DNA from: Dehalococcoidia bacterium
GTDB taxonomy: Bacteria > Chloroflexota > Dehalococcoidia > Dehalococcoidales > JAUVZE01
Length of the DNA: 29,023 bases
Direction of reading: 5' to 3'
Assembly: GCA_030602665.1 (NCBI GenBank)
Contig: JAUVZE010000001.1
Span: 1-29,023 of the forward strand
This document shows, piece after piece, positions 22,101 through 29,023 of this stretch; within the stretch, counting starts at the first letter, position 1; each line of letters begins with the position of its first letter. The notes under the pieces are model-generated. The model did not search any database. It saw nothing but the letters and a program-made list of their open reading frames with translations, and had not been told where the DNA came from. The position numbers and the translations under genes were made by a program.

Positions 22101-23658
22101 CTCTCAGGATACGCAGGAAAAAATAAAGGCAATGATTGAAGAACACAACCTCAACCGGGTGATAGTAGCCTCATGCTCTCCCAGAACTCATGAGCCTTTG
22201 TTTCAGGAGACTATTAAAGAGGCAGGCTTGAATAGATACCTATTTGAGATGACTAATATCCGTGACCAGTGCTCTTGGGTTCATATGCATGAGCCGGAGA
22301 AAGCTACCGAGAAGGCAAAAGACCTAGTGAGGATGGCAGTAGCCAAAGCGAGGCTGATTGAACCACTGAGACAATTGTCCCTCAGTATCAACCACTCAGC
22401 CTTGGTCATAGGTGGTGGAATATCAGGGATGGTGAGTGCCCTGACTTTAGCAGAGCAGGGATTTAAAGTGCACTTAGTGGAGAGGAATAGTGAGCTTGGT
22501 GGGATAGCAGGGAGGATACATTACACCTTAGAGGGTGGAAATGTTCAAGCTTATTTAGCTGGTCTTATTGAAAAGGTTACTAACCATGACTTAATTGAAG
22601 TATATACTAATGCTTATATTGTGGATGCCTCTGGTTATGTGGGAAATTTCACCACAGAGTTAATGAGGTATCGTGGGCCATATGTTGAGAGAATTGAACA
22701 CGGGGTAGTTATCATAGCCACAGGAGGTCAAGAATATAGACCTGATGAATATCTTTATGGGAGAGACCCCAGAGTGCTCACCGCTCTTGAGCTAGAGGAA
22801 GAAATAGCTAAGGGCAATCCAGACATCACTGATTGCAACAACTTGGTGATGATTCAATGTGTAGGCTCTCGCCATGACCAAAGACCCTACTGTAGCAAGG
22901 TATGTTGTAGCCAGGCGATAAAGAATGCTTTAAAGCTAAAAGAGATAAAGCCTGAGATGGAAATCTATATACTTTATAGAGATATGAGGACCTATGGGTT
23001 TAAAGAAGATTATTATCAGGAGGCTCGTCGCCGAGGGGTGATATTCCTCCGCTACGATTTGGATAAGAAACCTGAAGTCAGAGCGGTGAGGGAAAATGGC
23101 CAATATCTGCTGAAAGTAAAAGTTTACGACCCTGTAATAGGTGAACAAGTCCTTATCAATGCGGATATACTGGCTTTAGGTGTGGCTACAATCCCTTCAG
23201 CCGAAATTAGAGAATTGGCTCAGTTTTATAAGGTGCCTCTAAATGAGGACGGCTTCTTTGTAGAAGCCCATGTAAAGCTCCGCCCGGTTGATTTCGCTAC
23301 TGAGGGTGCTTTTGTATGCGGTCTAGCTCATGCGCCAAAGTCTATAGAAGAGAGCATTGCGCAGGCTAAAGCAGCCGCCTCACGGGCTACTACCATACTG
23401 GTTAAGGATACGATAACTGCTGAAGGCATAGTCTGCTCGGTAAATGAAGACATTTGCAGCGGCTGCGGTATCTGCGAGGTGCTTTGCCCTTATTTAGCTA
23501 TTGCCGTTGATAAAACAGAGAGGGTAGCCAAGGTTAATGAAGCACTGTGTAAAGGCTGTGGGACTTGCTGCGCTGCTTGCCCTTCCGGCGCTGCTCAACA
23601 ACGAGGCTTTAGAAGGGACCAGATATCTTCCATGATTAGTGCTGCTTTGGGGGTATAG
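19192..23658 (+). CDS. Giant HdrA-(NfnB/GltD)-HdrA fusion flavoprotein
   Basis: 1488 aa. (a) HdrA-I front: FAD motif GGGIGG (18-23), C62/C65/C74, ferredoxin C114/117/120/124. (b) Inserted NfnB/GltD-like domain (~160-575): Fe-S cysteines C164, C168, C207, C211, C215; FAD motif GSGPAG (258-263); NAD(P) motif GGGNVA (389-394) followed by YRRSR, which suggests NADPH; C-terminal FAD motif GVFAGGDA. (c) HdrA-I rest: C630, C633, C636, C639, C642, C646 and the cluster motif C729-x10-C740-x3-C744-C745. (d) Full HdrA-II (~925-1488): C935/C937, C970, C995, FAD GGGISG (1074-1079), C1223/C1234/C1238/C1239, two C-terminal ferredoxin clusters. Expected three FADs and many clusters in the cytosol. The frame is open throughout, with no frameshift. 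Confidence 0.9.
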   Translation: MKSGPSENKQVGAVLVVGGGIGGVQAALDLAESGYYVYLVEKSPAIGGVMAQLDKTFPTNDCSMCILSPKLVECGRHLNIELITNAELKEVSGEPGQFKVKILTKSRYIDTQKCTGCGECVQVCPVEVDSEFDVGLTKRKAIFIPYPQAVPSIFTVDKKERPPCVRTCPAHVNVQGYIALTSKGKYKEALELVKENLPLPGVLGRICPHPCESKCNRAPLDEPLAIASIKRFIADQAKDELLPQVKTERKDERVAIVGSGPAGLTAAYQLAKEGYGVTVFEALPVVGGMLYVGIPEYRLPKGVLEQEVEAIKHMGIEIKTNTPIGKDLTLDTLFTQGYKAMFIAVGAHKSLELGIPGEHAAGVVQGVAFLREMNLGKEVRLGRKVAIIGGGNVAIDAARSALRLGAQKVFILYRRSRMEMPASDEEIEAALTEGVEIQYLVAPTEVLVKEVKDGKVVGIRCIQMELGAPDATGRRRPIPIPGSEFDIEADMIIPAIGQAPDLSFLEGSGVTLSRRGLIDVNPITLATSRPGVFAGGDAQTGPGIAIEAVAAGNRAAVSIIRYLKGEDLREGREIKEEEIRPLGLSELPVGEPRKPRVQMPTIKPERRQNSFDEVELGFTEETALQEAKRCLNCGICSECLQCVAACKAEAIDHEMQDKMIEIKVGAVIVAGGYELFDPSVQYELGYTRSPNVVTSLEFERILSASGPFQGTLLRPSDLTPPQKMAFIQCVGSRDAQNPYCSSVCCTYAIKEAIIAKEHSTVPLDVTIFFMDMRTYGKDFDRYYDRAKEESQVKFVRAKVHDIEEKDGTGDLVVKFATEDGGIRAEDFNLVVLSVGFQASPGMVDLAKKLGVQLNPYGFCQTGSFSPVETSKPGIFVCGAFSGPKDIPETVMQASGAAGSASALLAPARKTLVKEKVYPPEKDVAGEEPRIGIFVCHCGINIGGVVNVPEVREYAATLPNVVFTDANLYTCSQDTQEKIKAMIEEHNLNRVIVASCSPRTHEPLFQETIKEAGLNRYLFEMTNIRDQCSWVHMHEPEKATEKAKDLVRMAVAKARLIEPLRQLSLSINHSALVIGGGISGMVSALTLAEQGFKVHLVERNSELGGIAGRIHYTLEGGNVQAYLAGLIEKVTNHDLIEVYTNAYIVDASGYVGNFTTELMRYRGPYVERIEHGVVIIATGGQEYRPDEYLYGRDPRVLTALELEEEIAKGNPDITDCNNLVMIQCVGSRHDQRPYCSKVCCSQAIKNALKLKEIKPEMEIYILYRDMRTYGFKEDYYQEARRRGVIFLRYDLDKKPEVRAVRENGQYLLKVKVYDPVIGEQVLINADILALGVATIPSAEIRELAQFYKVPLNEDGFFVEAHVKLRPVDFATEGAFVCGLAHAPKSIEESIAQAKAAASRATTILVKDTITAEGIVCSVNEDICSGCGICEVLCPYLAIAVDKTERVAKVNEALCKGCGTCCAACPSGAAQQRGFRRDQISSMISAALGV

Positions 23659-23659
23659 C

Positions 23660-24088
23660 ATGGATGGGTTTGAGCCCAAAATCATAGGCTTTTGCTGCAA
23701 CTGGTGTGCTTATGCTGGTGCTGACTTGGCTGGGATAGGTCGGATTCAGTATCCCCCTAACCTGAGGATGATAAGGGTGATGTGTTCCGGAACAATTGAG
23801 CCAGTATATGTCTTGGAAGCTTTTCAGAAGGGAGCCGATGGGGTCTTCATCGGAGGTTGTCACCCGGGGGATTGCCACTACCAAGCTGGAAATTATAAGA
23901 CCATGAGGAAGGTTATCTTGATGAAAAGACTGCTCTCTCAACTGGGGATAAGCCCTAAGAGGTTGAGACTGGAGTGGGTATCGGCAGCAGAGGGACAACG
24001 ATTCGCTCAAGTGGTTACCGACTTTATTGCCGAGGTAAAAGAACTGGGACCGAATCCATTGAATCAAGAGGTTGCTCAACATGGATAA
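23660..24088 (+). CDS. mvhD: MvhD, hydrogenase-linked delta subunit, canonical copy
   Basis: 142-aa [2Fe-2S] protein that carries electrons from the MvhAG hydrogenase to HdrA. ATG at 23660 is chosen because it lies 1 nt after the fusion gene's stop with a G-rich ribosome site; a longer in-frame start would overlap that gene. Full motif set: GFCCNWCAYAGADLAG (C12, C13, C16), MCSGTIEP (C42), GGCHPGDCHY (C67, C72). It directly precedes mvhG and overlaps it by 8 nt. Confidence 0.93.
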   Translation: MDGFEPKIIGFCCNWCAYAGADLAGIGRIQYPPNLRMIRVMCSGTIEPVYVLEAFQKGADGVFIGGCHPGDCHYQAGNYKTMRKVILMKRLLSQLGISPKRLRLEWVSAAEGQRFAQVVTDFIAEVKELGPNPLNQEVAQHG

Positions 24089-25073
24089 AAAGATAAAGCT
24101 AGCTATTGGGCTGGGTGCCACATGTGCTGGATGTGACATCGCCATATTAGACCTTAATGAAAAGATTCTTGATTTGGCTTCCTTAGCTGATATTGTTTTC
24201 TGGCCAACGGCGATGGATTTCAAGCTCTCAGAATTGGAAAAGATAGAGAAAAACGAGATTGATATAAGTCTTTATCATGGTACTGTAAGAACCTCCGAGC
24301 ATGAACATATTGTTCACCTTTTAAGAGAGAGGTCCAAGGTTATAATTGCTTTCGGCTCGTGCTCTTGTTTTGGAGGCATTCCTGGACTTTGCAATCTCAC
24401 CAGTAAGGAAGAGATATTTGAAACTGCGTATAAAGAAACCCCGTCTACGGTAAATCCAGAATTTATTACCCCTAAAACTAAGGTTTCCCAAGATGGTCAT
24501 GACCTTACCTTACCGGAACTCTATAATGATGGAAGGGCATTGTCCCAAATTGCAGATGTGGATTACTACCTGCCAGGGTGTCCTCCAGCAGTGGAGCTGA
24601 TTGAGAGACTGATACCCATAATAAGCAACTTTCTGGAAACAGGCGAACTCCCACCTAAAGGCACAGTGATTGCCTCCGATAAGACGCTCTGTGACGAATG
24701 CCCTCTCACCAAAGAGAACAAAATGGTCTCAAGGATTTTTAGACCCCATGAGATTATCCCTGACCCTAAAAGGTGCTTGCTGGAACAAGGGATATTATGT
24801 ATGGGGCCTGCCACCAGAGGGGGCTGTGGTTCCAGATGCATCAATGTTGGTATGCCCTGCAGAGGGTGTATGGGACCTACAGCCGAGGTCAGAGACCAAG
24901 GGGCTAAAATGGTCTCGGCTATAGCTTCAATCCTAGGGGCAGAGAATGAGAAGGATTTGTCTGAAGATGATGTAGAGAAACTAATGGACCAGATTAAGGA
25001 CCCCGTGGGCACCTTCTATAGATTCAGTTTGCCAGTAGCCTTAGTCAATAAAAGAATAAAGGAAGGTAGTTAA
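24081..25073 (+). CDS. mvhG: F420-non-reducing [NiFe] hydrogenase small subunit
   Basis: Electron-transfer subunit of a group 3c-type cytosolic [NiFe] hydrogenase; 330 aa from ATG at 24081. That start is preferred over an in-frame TTG at 24072 because AGAGG lies upstream. Proximal cluster ligands: CAGC (C15, C18), GSCSCFGG (C94/C96) and GCPP (C167). Further clusters: C204, C207, C232, C240 and GGCGSRCINVGMPCRGC (C249, C253, C260, C263). No Tat signal, so it acts in the cytosol. It overlaps mvhD by 8 nt and is followed by mvhA after 3 nt. Confidence 0.93.
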   Translation: MDKKIKLAIGLGATCAGCDIAILDLNEKILDLASLADIVFWPTAMDFKLSELEKIEKNEIDISLYHGTVRTSEHEHIVHLLRERSKVIIAFGSCSCFGGIPGLCNLTSKEEIFETAYKETPSTVNPEFITPKTKVSQDGHDLTLPELYNDGRALSQIADVDYYLPGCPPAVELIERLIPIISNFLETGELPPKGTVIASDKTLCDECPLTKENKMVSRIFRPHEIIPDPKRCLLEQGILCMGPATRGGCGSRCINVGMPCRGCMGPTAEVRDQGAKMVSAIASILGAENEKDLSEDDVEKLMDQIKDPVGTFYRFSLPVALVNKRIKEGS

Positions 25074-25076
25074 AGA

Positions 25077-26558
25077 ATGGCACAAGCCCAACAGCCTAAA
25101 TCAAAGCGGATTACTATTGAGCCCATAACCAGATTGGAGGGTGAGGCCAAGATAGATATATTCCTAAACGACGAGGGGAATGTGGATAATGCCTACTTTC
25201 AAGTAGTTGAGTTGCGAGGTTTTGAGAGGTTTTGCCAAGGGAGGCCGGTAGAGGAGATGCCTCGGATAACTACCAGAATCTGTGGTGTTTGCCCTGGTGC
25301 TCACCACATGGCTTCCTCTAAGGCAGTAGACGCTGTCTTTAATGTAGACCCACCAGAACCAGCAAAAAAACTAAGGGAACTCTTCTATTGCGCCCATATG
25401 CTCCATAGCCACATTGCCCACTTTTATGCCTTAGCCGGACCGGATTTTGTCCTAGGACCAGATGCCGACCCTTCAAAGAGGAATATCCTTGGCGTTATAG
25501 AAGCAGTCGGCTTAGATACCGGGAAGAAGGTTATTGCTGCTCGGGGCTATGCCCAGAGAATCCAAGAGATGATTGGTGGCAAAGCTACCCATCCAGTTTG
25601 TGGTCTCCCTGGAGGAATGTCTAAAGCGATAACAGAGGAAGAACGAAAAGAAATAGAAGAGATGGCTAAATCTTTGATAGACTTTGCCAAGTTTTCCCTA
25701 CAGTTAGTAGATGACTTAATTCTAAAGAACAAAGTCTATATGGATTTGATTACTGGCGACATTTACCACCATGAAACATATTATATGGGTATGGTGGATG
25801 AGAATAACAAGGTGAACTTCTATGATGGAGATATAAAGGTAGTAGACCAGAAGGGCAAGGAATATGCCAAGTTTAAGCCAAAGGACTACTTAAACTACAT
25901 TGAGGAGCATGTCGAACCTTGGTCATATCTCAAGTTCCCTTATCTAAAGGGTATAGGATGGAAGGGATTGGTTGATGGCAAGGATAGCGGCATTTACAGG
26001 GTCAACTCCTTGGCTCGGTTAAATGTAGCCGATGGCATGGCTACCCCCTTAGCCCAAGAGGCGTATGATAGGATGTTTGACATACTAGGGGACAAGCCAT
26101 CGCACGCCACACTAGCATTTAACTGGGCACGGATTGTGGAGATTATGTATGCTTCAGAGAGGCTGCTGGAATTAGCCACAGATAAGGACATTACCAGTAA
26201 AGATATTAGAACTATCCCCAAAGAGAAGCCAGGTGAAGGACTTGGCTGTGTGGAAGCACCCCGGGGAACATTATTCCATCATTATTGGTCAGATGAAGAG
26301 GGAATCATTAAGAAAGTAAACCTTATTGTGGCTACTGGGCAGAATAATGGACCCATGTGCATGTCGGTAAAGAAGGCAGCCCAGAGCCTCATCAAAAACT
26401 GGAAGGTTGACCAGGGACTCCTGAACATGGTGGAGATGGCATTCAGGGCTTATGACCCCTGCCTGGCTTGCGCTACCCATACATTACCTGGACATATGCC
26501 TTTGGAGGTCATTATCCGTGACCCTAAGGGCAAGATAGTGGAACAACTAAGGCAATAG
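25077..26558 (+). CDS. mvhA: F420-non-reducing [NiFe] hydrogenase large subunit
   Basis: Catalytic hydrogenase subunit, 493 aa. Nickel-binding motifs are complete: RICGVCPGAHH near the N-terminus (C69, C72) and DPCLACATH near the C-terminus (C462, C465, H468). The 25 residues after H468 should be removed by a maturation endopeptidase; no such peptidase and no hyp genes are in the window. The RLEGEAK opening is typical of groups 3 and 4. Last gene of the operon; its stop is 6 nt from the convergent metF paralogue's stop, with no terminator visible between them. Oxidation of H2 to feed HdrA bifurcation is inferred from family and context. Confidence 0.95.
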   Translation: MAQAQQPKSKRITIEPITRLEGEAKIDIFLNDEGNVDNAYFQVVELRGFERFCQGRPVEEMPRITTRICGVCPGAHHMASSKAVDAVFNVDPPEPAKKLRELFYCAHMLHSHIAHFYALAGPDFVLGPDADPSKRNILGVIEAVGLDTGKKVIAARGYAQRIQEMIGGKATHPVCGLPGGMSKAITEEERKEIEEMAKSLIDFAKFSLQLVDDLILKNKVYMDLITGDIYHHETYYMGMVDENNKVNFYDGDIKVVDQKGKEYAKFKPKDYLNYIEEHVEPWSYLKFPYLKGIGWKGLVDGKDSGIYRVNSLARLNVADGMATPLAQEAYDRMFDILGDKPSHATLAFNWARIVEIMYASERLLELATDKDITSKDIRTIPKEKPGEGLGCVEAPRGTLFHHYWSDEEGIIKKVNLIVATGQNNGPMCMSVKKAAQSLIKNWKVDQGLLNMVEMAFRAYDPCLACATHTLPGHMPLEVIIRDPKGKIVEQLRQ

Positions 26559-26564
26559 GGCATG

Positions 26565-27437
26565 TTAAAATCCGGCAGCATCCAAGACTGCTCCCACTCT
26601 GGACTCCCAACCCATAGCCATGATATGGATTCCCTGGCACATATCTTTCATTTCATTAATCAAGCGAGCGGCTATTTCAACGCTTTTTTGAACTTTGTCT
26701 TCAGCTTCCTCCATCTCGTCAAGAAGCTCGTCAGGGACATAGATGCCGGCAATGTTCCTGTTCATAAATCTTGCCATGGATGCCGACTTAAGTAACATTA
26801 TACCAACCAACACTGGCACGCTGAGCTTTTTAGCCTCCTGCATGAATGTTTCAAACTTCTTGGGTTCGTAAATAGCCCGAGTTTGAAAAAACTGGGCGCC
26901 AGCTTTAGCCTTTTTCTCCATTTTGATAAGCTCTGGTTCTACAGGCTCAGCCCCTGGCGTAACACAAGCCCCGAGGAAGAAGTGAGGAGCACCCCTCAGC
27001 TCCTTACCAGCCAAGTCTTTGCCTTGCTCCAATCCTCGGGCAGCTTGGAGTAAGGAAGCAGAATCATCAAGGTCAAAGACAGGCTTAGCCTGTTGTCGGT
27101 GGTCACCCGAATCAATATCGTCACCGGTGAGGCAAAGGATATTCTGAATGCCAAGAACATAAGCGTTAAGTAAGTCAGATTGTAAGGCGATTCGGTTACG
27201 GTCACGACAGGTCATGTGCAAGACCGGCTCTATGCCTTTTTGTTTAAGCAGACAGCAACCAGCTAATGAGCCCAATCTCATCACGGCGCTTTGCTGGTCG
27301 CTGACATTAACTGCATCAACCTTGCCCCGTAATAGTTCAACATTATTGAGAAATTCAGTGACATCCACGCCCTTAGCCGGGTCAATCTGAACAGTGACGG
27401 CGAACTTACCACTTTCAAGCACTTCACGTAGACTCAT
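26565..27437 (-). CDS. Second MetF-like protein with catalytic Glu replaced by Gln
   Basis: 290-aa paralogue of the metF product at 17736; shared segments include TCRDRNR, CLTGDDI and FFQTRAIYE. The catalytic position differs: the intact copy has SEIGPP, this one has VQIDPA, placing Gln17 (codon CAG) where E. coli MetF has Glu28. In E. coli the Glu-to-Gln change removes methylene-THF reductase activity (family knowledge), so this protein may do a partial reaction, bind folate as a regulator, or act on another pterin. AGGAGGT about 10 nt before the ATG. It has its own promoters and lies downstream of an MttB-like gene on the same strand. No metV follows it. Confidence 0.88.
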   Translation of the reverse strand: MSLREVLESGKFAVTVQIDPAKGVDVTEFLNNVELLRGKVDAVNVSDQQSAVMRLGSLAGCCLLKQKGIEPVLHMTCRDRNRIALQSDLLNAYVLGIQNILCLTGDDIDSGDHRQQAKPVFDLDDSASLLQAARGLEQGKDLAGKELRGAPHFFLGACVTPGAEPVEPELIKMEKKAKAGAQFFQTRAIYEPKKFETFMQEAKKLSVPVLVGIMLLKSASMARFMNRNIAGIYVPDELLDEMEEAEDKVQKSVEIAARLINEMKDMCQGIHIMAMGWESRVGAVLDAAGF

Positions 27438-27481
27438 TTTGTGACAAACCTCCTTCGGGTATACTTAGCCCCACCCATTTT

Positions 27482-27539
27482 ATCATAATTAAAGCCAACA
27501 AACCTCGCAAATTATAAATCCGCGGCCTTGGTTTTTCAA
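27482..27539 (-). promoter_or_regulatory. Two tandem promoters for the second metF-like gene
   Basis: On the minus strand: distal TTGAAA (27539-27534), 17 nt, TATAAT (27516-27511); and proximal TTGCGA (27510-27505), 17 nt, TATGAT (27487-27482). The distal set is closer to consensus. The gene can thus be expressed apart from the MttB-like gene upstream. Confidence 0.5.
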
Positions 27540-27726
27540 GCAGCAATACTGATTCCCATTGTCTCTTTCTCAACCTCGCAGGTAGTCATAAGGAGTTTTT
27601 TAGGCTTTATCTTCCTCATCCAGTGCCTTTCTGGTAAACTCAACTACCTTTTCCCTGTCCAGACCTATGATGCTTCCTTTATCTCTTGACGAAAAGCTGG
27701 TGGTATTGCCAGCGATGTATTTTCGG
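27540..27726 (-). other. Intergenic stretch with an open frame lacking a start
   Basis: Between the MttB-like stop and the metF promoters, one minus-strand frame stays open to a stop at 27602-27600 and ends GLDREKVVEFTRKALDEED-KA, a protein-like tail. It is shifted relative to the MttB frame and has no ATG, GTG or TTG. It could be the remains of a gene, or chance. No terminator hairpin was seen. Confidence 0.25.
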
Positions 27727-29023
27727 CTATAGGGGCGGTTTGTCCATGCCGTATTTTCCTGCAGCCTTTGTCATGATTCTTATAAGCTCTCTATCAATGT
27801 CTTCGTCAAGGGGTTCCGGCTGGTGTGTAGCCAAGATTCTTTTGACCTCCTCCTTTGCTCGCTGCTCTGCCGTGGTAGCCCCCTTTTCCATCCACACCTG
27901 ATCCTTTTCCCGACTGATTACCGGCCCGGGGTAGAAAAACTCCTCTCTAAACCATTTCATAGTAGTCGGGGAGAGCAGGAAATGGTCTCCTTCATATAAT
28001 CTCTCGGTAAACAGGTCTTCCGCCAGGCGTTCCCCCCTTGGAGTAATCCCCCGCACCAGGCGGCGGGCCATCCCGCAAATCTCATTATCAATCACCAACT
28101 TTTCCAGGCTTTGAGCAGTCTCAAAATTCAGCATCCCTGCGCCCGATATTATGTTGGCCTGGCTGAGACTAGCCAAGATAATACCCATTCCCATCTCCAG
28201 TCCCGCTTGCGAATCAGGGCACTTGGCATCACAGCCCATAGTGACCCCGGTTGGCATTCCAAGGTATTTCCCCACCTCGTTGCAGGCTATATTCATCATC
28301 GCCGTCTCAAGGGCTCCCAGAGGTGTGGTGCCCCAGTGCATATCAAAGATTACTGGGCTGGCTCCCCAGATGATGGACGAGCCCCGGCTGGTAAGCTGGC
28401 TTATCACCACCCCAGTTAGGTTCTCGGCAGCGTGCTGAACAACACATCCTCCCATTGTGACCGGAGCTGTAGCCCCAGCTAAAGGCATGGGTATTAGTAT
28501 TGACGGAATCCAGTTCTCAGCACCTCGTATCAGGGCATGGCAGCAAAGTTCAGTCCACTTCAGGGGGGATGAGGGGCAAACTGAAAGGATGAGCAAGGGT
28601 TTCTCTTGGAGAGCCCTCTCACTACCCCGAATGGCCACCAAGAAATCCTTAAATACTTCAAAGCTCTCTTTGACATAAAGCGAGGCCCCGACCGACTTAG
28701 TCGAATACCTCAGGGATAAACAGACCTTGTGGCAATCCCAGACCTCTTTTGGGAGCTCAGTGCCAAAGAAGGGGAGCTGCCCATCTATATTGTCAAGGGC
28801 ATCAACCAGCTTGATATGGTTGATGGCGTCCTCGGTGAGAGACTCCCTGAACTGGTTCAGCTCTGAGTCCCATATTGTAGGAGTCGGCATGCCGTTAAAA
28901 TAGAAGTTGTTCCCCTCCGAATTCATGTCAAGGCTGCCGTTTCGGTCATAGAGCTTGATTGATGATGGAACCGACTTTAGCGATTCCTCAACCAGTCTCT
29001 TGGGAATAAAAGCTCTCTTTTTC
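27727..29023 (-). CDS. MttB-superfamily (trimethylamine methyltransferase-like) protein, 5' end missing
   Basis: 431 residues are visible and the frame is open to the window edge, upstream of the first Met at 28926 (it reads KKRAFIPKRLVEE then SVPSSIKLYDRNG, typical of the family N-terminal region), so that Met is not the true start. Family features: GLEMGMGIILASLSQANIISGAGMLN-type barrel strand, LVIDNEICGMARRLVRGI, and the HQPEPLDEDI tail. Members move a methyl group from a quaternary or tertiary amine to a corrinoid protein. No in-frame amber codon occurs inside, so this is a non-pyrrolysine member like MtgB; the TAG at 27729-27727 is the normal end. Substrate unknown. No corrinoid protein gene is in the window. 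Confidence 0.85.
   Translation of the reverse strand, partial: KKRAFIPKRLVEESLKSVPSSIKLYDRNGSLDMNSEGNNFYFNGMPTPTIWDSELNQFRESLTEDAINHIKLVDALDNIDGQLPFFGTELPKEVWDCHKVCLSLRYSTKSVGASLYVKESFEVFKDFLVAIRGSERALQEKPLLILSVCPSSPLKWTELCCHALIRGAENWIPSILIPMPLAGATAPVTMGGCVVQHAAENLTGVVISQLTSRGSSIIWGASPVIFDMHWGTTPLGALETAMMNIACNEVGKYLGMPTGVTMGCDAKCPDSQAGLEMGMGIILASLSQANIISGAGMLNFETAQSLEKLVIDNEICGMARRLVRGITPRGERLAEDLFTERLYEGDHFLLSPTTMKWFREEFFYPGPVISREKDQVWMEKGATTAEQRAKEEVKRILATHQPEPLDEDIDRELIRIMTKAAGKYGMDKPPL

Noticed and set aside
27727..27729. TAG at the end of the MttB-like gene as a pyrrolysine codon
   Set aside because: Pyrrolysine in MttB lies well inside the protein; this TAG comes after the normal C-terminal family tail, and read-through would add only about 15 unrelated residues.

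Overview
The window looks like part of the chromosome of a strictly anaerobic bacterium with folate-based C1 metabolism. The signs are two MetF-type methylenetetrahydrofolate reductases, a MetV, a large HdrA/HdrC/MvhADG set, an MttB-superfamily methyltransferase, and anaerobic-type iron uptake (FeoAB). Sigma70-like promoters with 17-bp spacers and clear Shine-Dalgarno sites point to Bacteria rather than Archaea. A Chloroflexota (Dehalococcoidia-like) or acetogen-like subsurface anaerobe would fit, but the sequence alone does not fix the taxon. No rRNA, tRNA, CRISPR array, insertion sequence or phage gene was seen.

Layout. (1) 1-1988, minus strand: glycine betaine/proline ABC transporter, ATPase then permease, the permease cut by the window edge. 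(2) 2092-5849: iron locus. A DtxR-family regulator on the minus strand is divergent from ftr1-(19-codon ORF)-feoA-feoB. Both promoters are visible, and a DtxR-box-like dyad lies at the ftr1 start site. (3) 5928-11111, minus strand: iclR-sucC-ferredoxin-sucD-citE-(QueG/RdhA-like Fe-S protein), a probable operon joining an acyl-CoA ligase to a CoA-ester lyase. (4) 11340-13442, minus strand: a hybrid histidine kinase with an N-terminal cyclic-nucleotide-binding-like domain, then a single-domain response regulator. (5) 13569-26558, plus strand: a ten-gene operon: split hdrA pair, mvhD, metV, metF, hdrC, a 1488-residue HdrA-NfnB-HdrA fusion, second mvhD, mvhG, mvhA. Its leader holds a terminator-like hairpin. 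(6) 26565-29023, minus strand: second metF and a 5'-truncated MttB-superfamily gene.

How the parts may work together. Region 5 has everything expected of an electron-bifurcating complex that joins hydrogen oxidation (MvhA/G), MvhD linkers, several HdrA flavins, an NAD(P)H-type flavin domain, and methylene-THF reduction (MetF/MetV). HdrC is present, but no HdrB (heterodisulfide-reducing subunit) is encoded in the window. The simplest reading is that MetFV takes the place of HdrB as the electron-accepting end, as in the MetFV-HdrABC-MvhD complexes of acetogens, with a hydrogenase and an NAD(P)-type module added. The operon also holds two versions of one module (HdrA-I + HdrA-II + MvhD): one split and with lost Fe-S ligands, the other fused and with an NfnB/GltD domain inserted. 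Region 6 may feed or drain methyl groups. Region 3 may activate and split a C4/C5 hydroxy acid; malate to malyl-CoA to acetyl-CoA + glyoxylate is one option.
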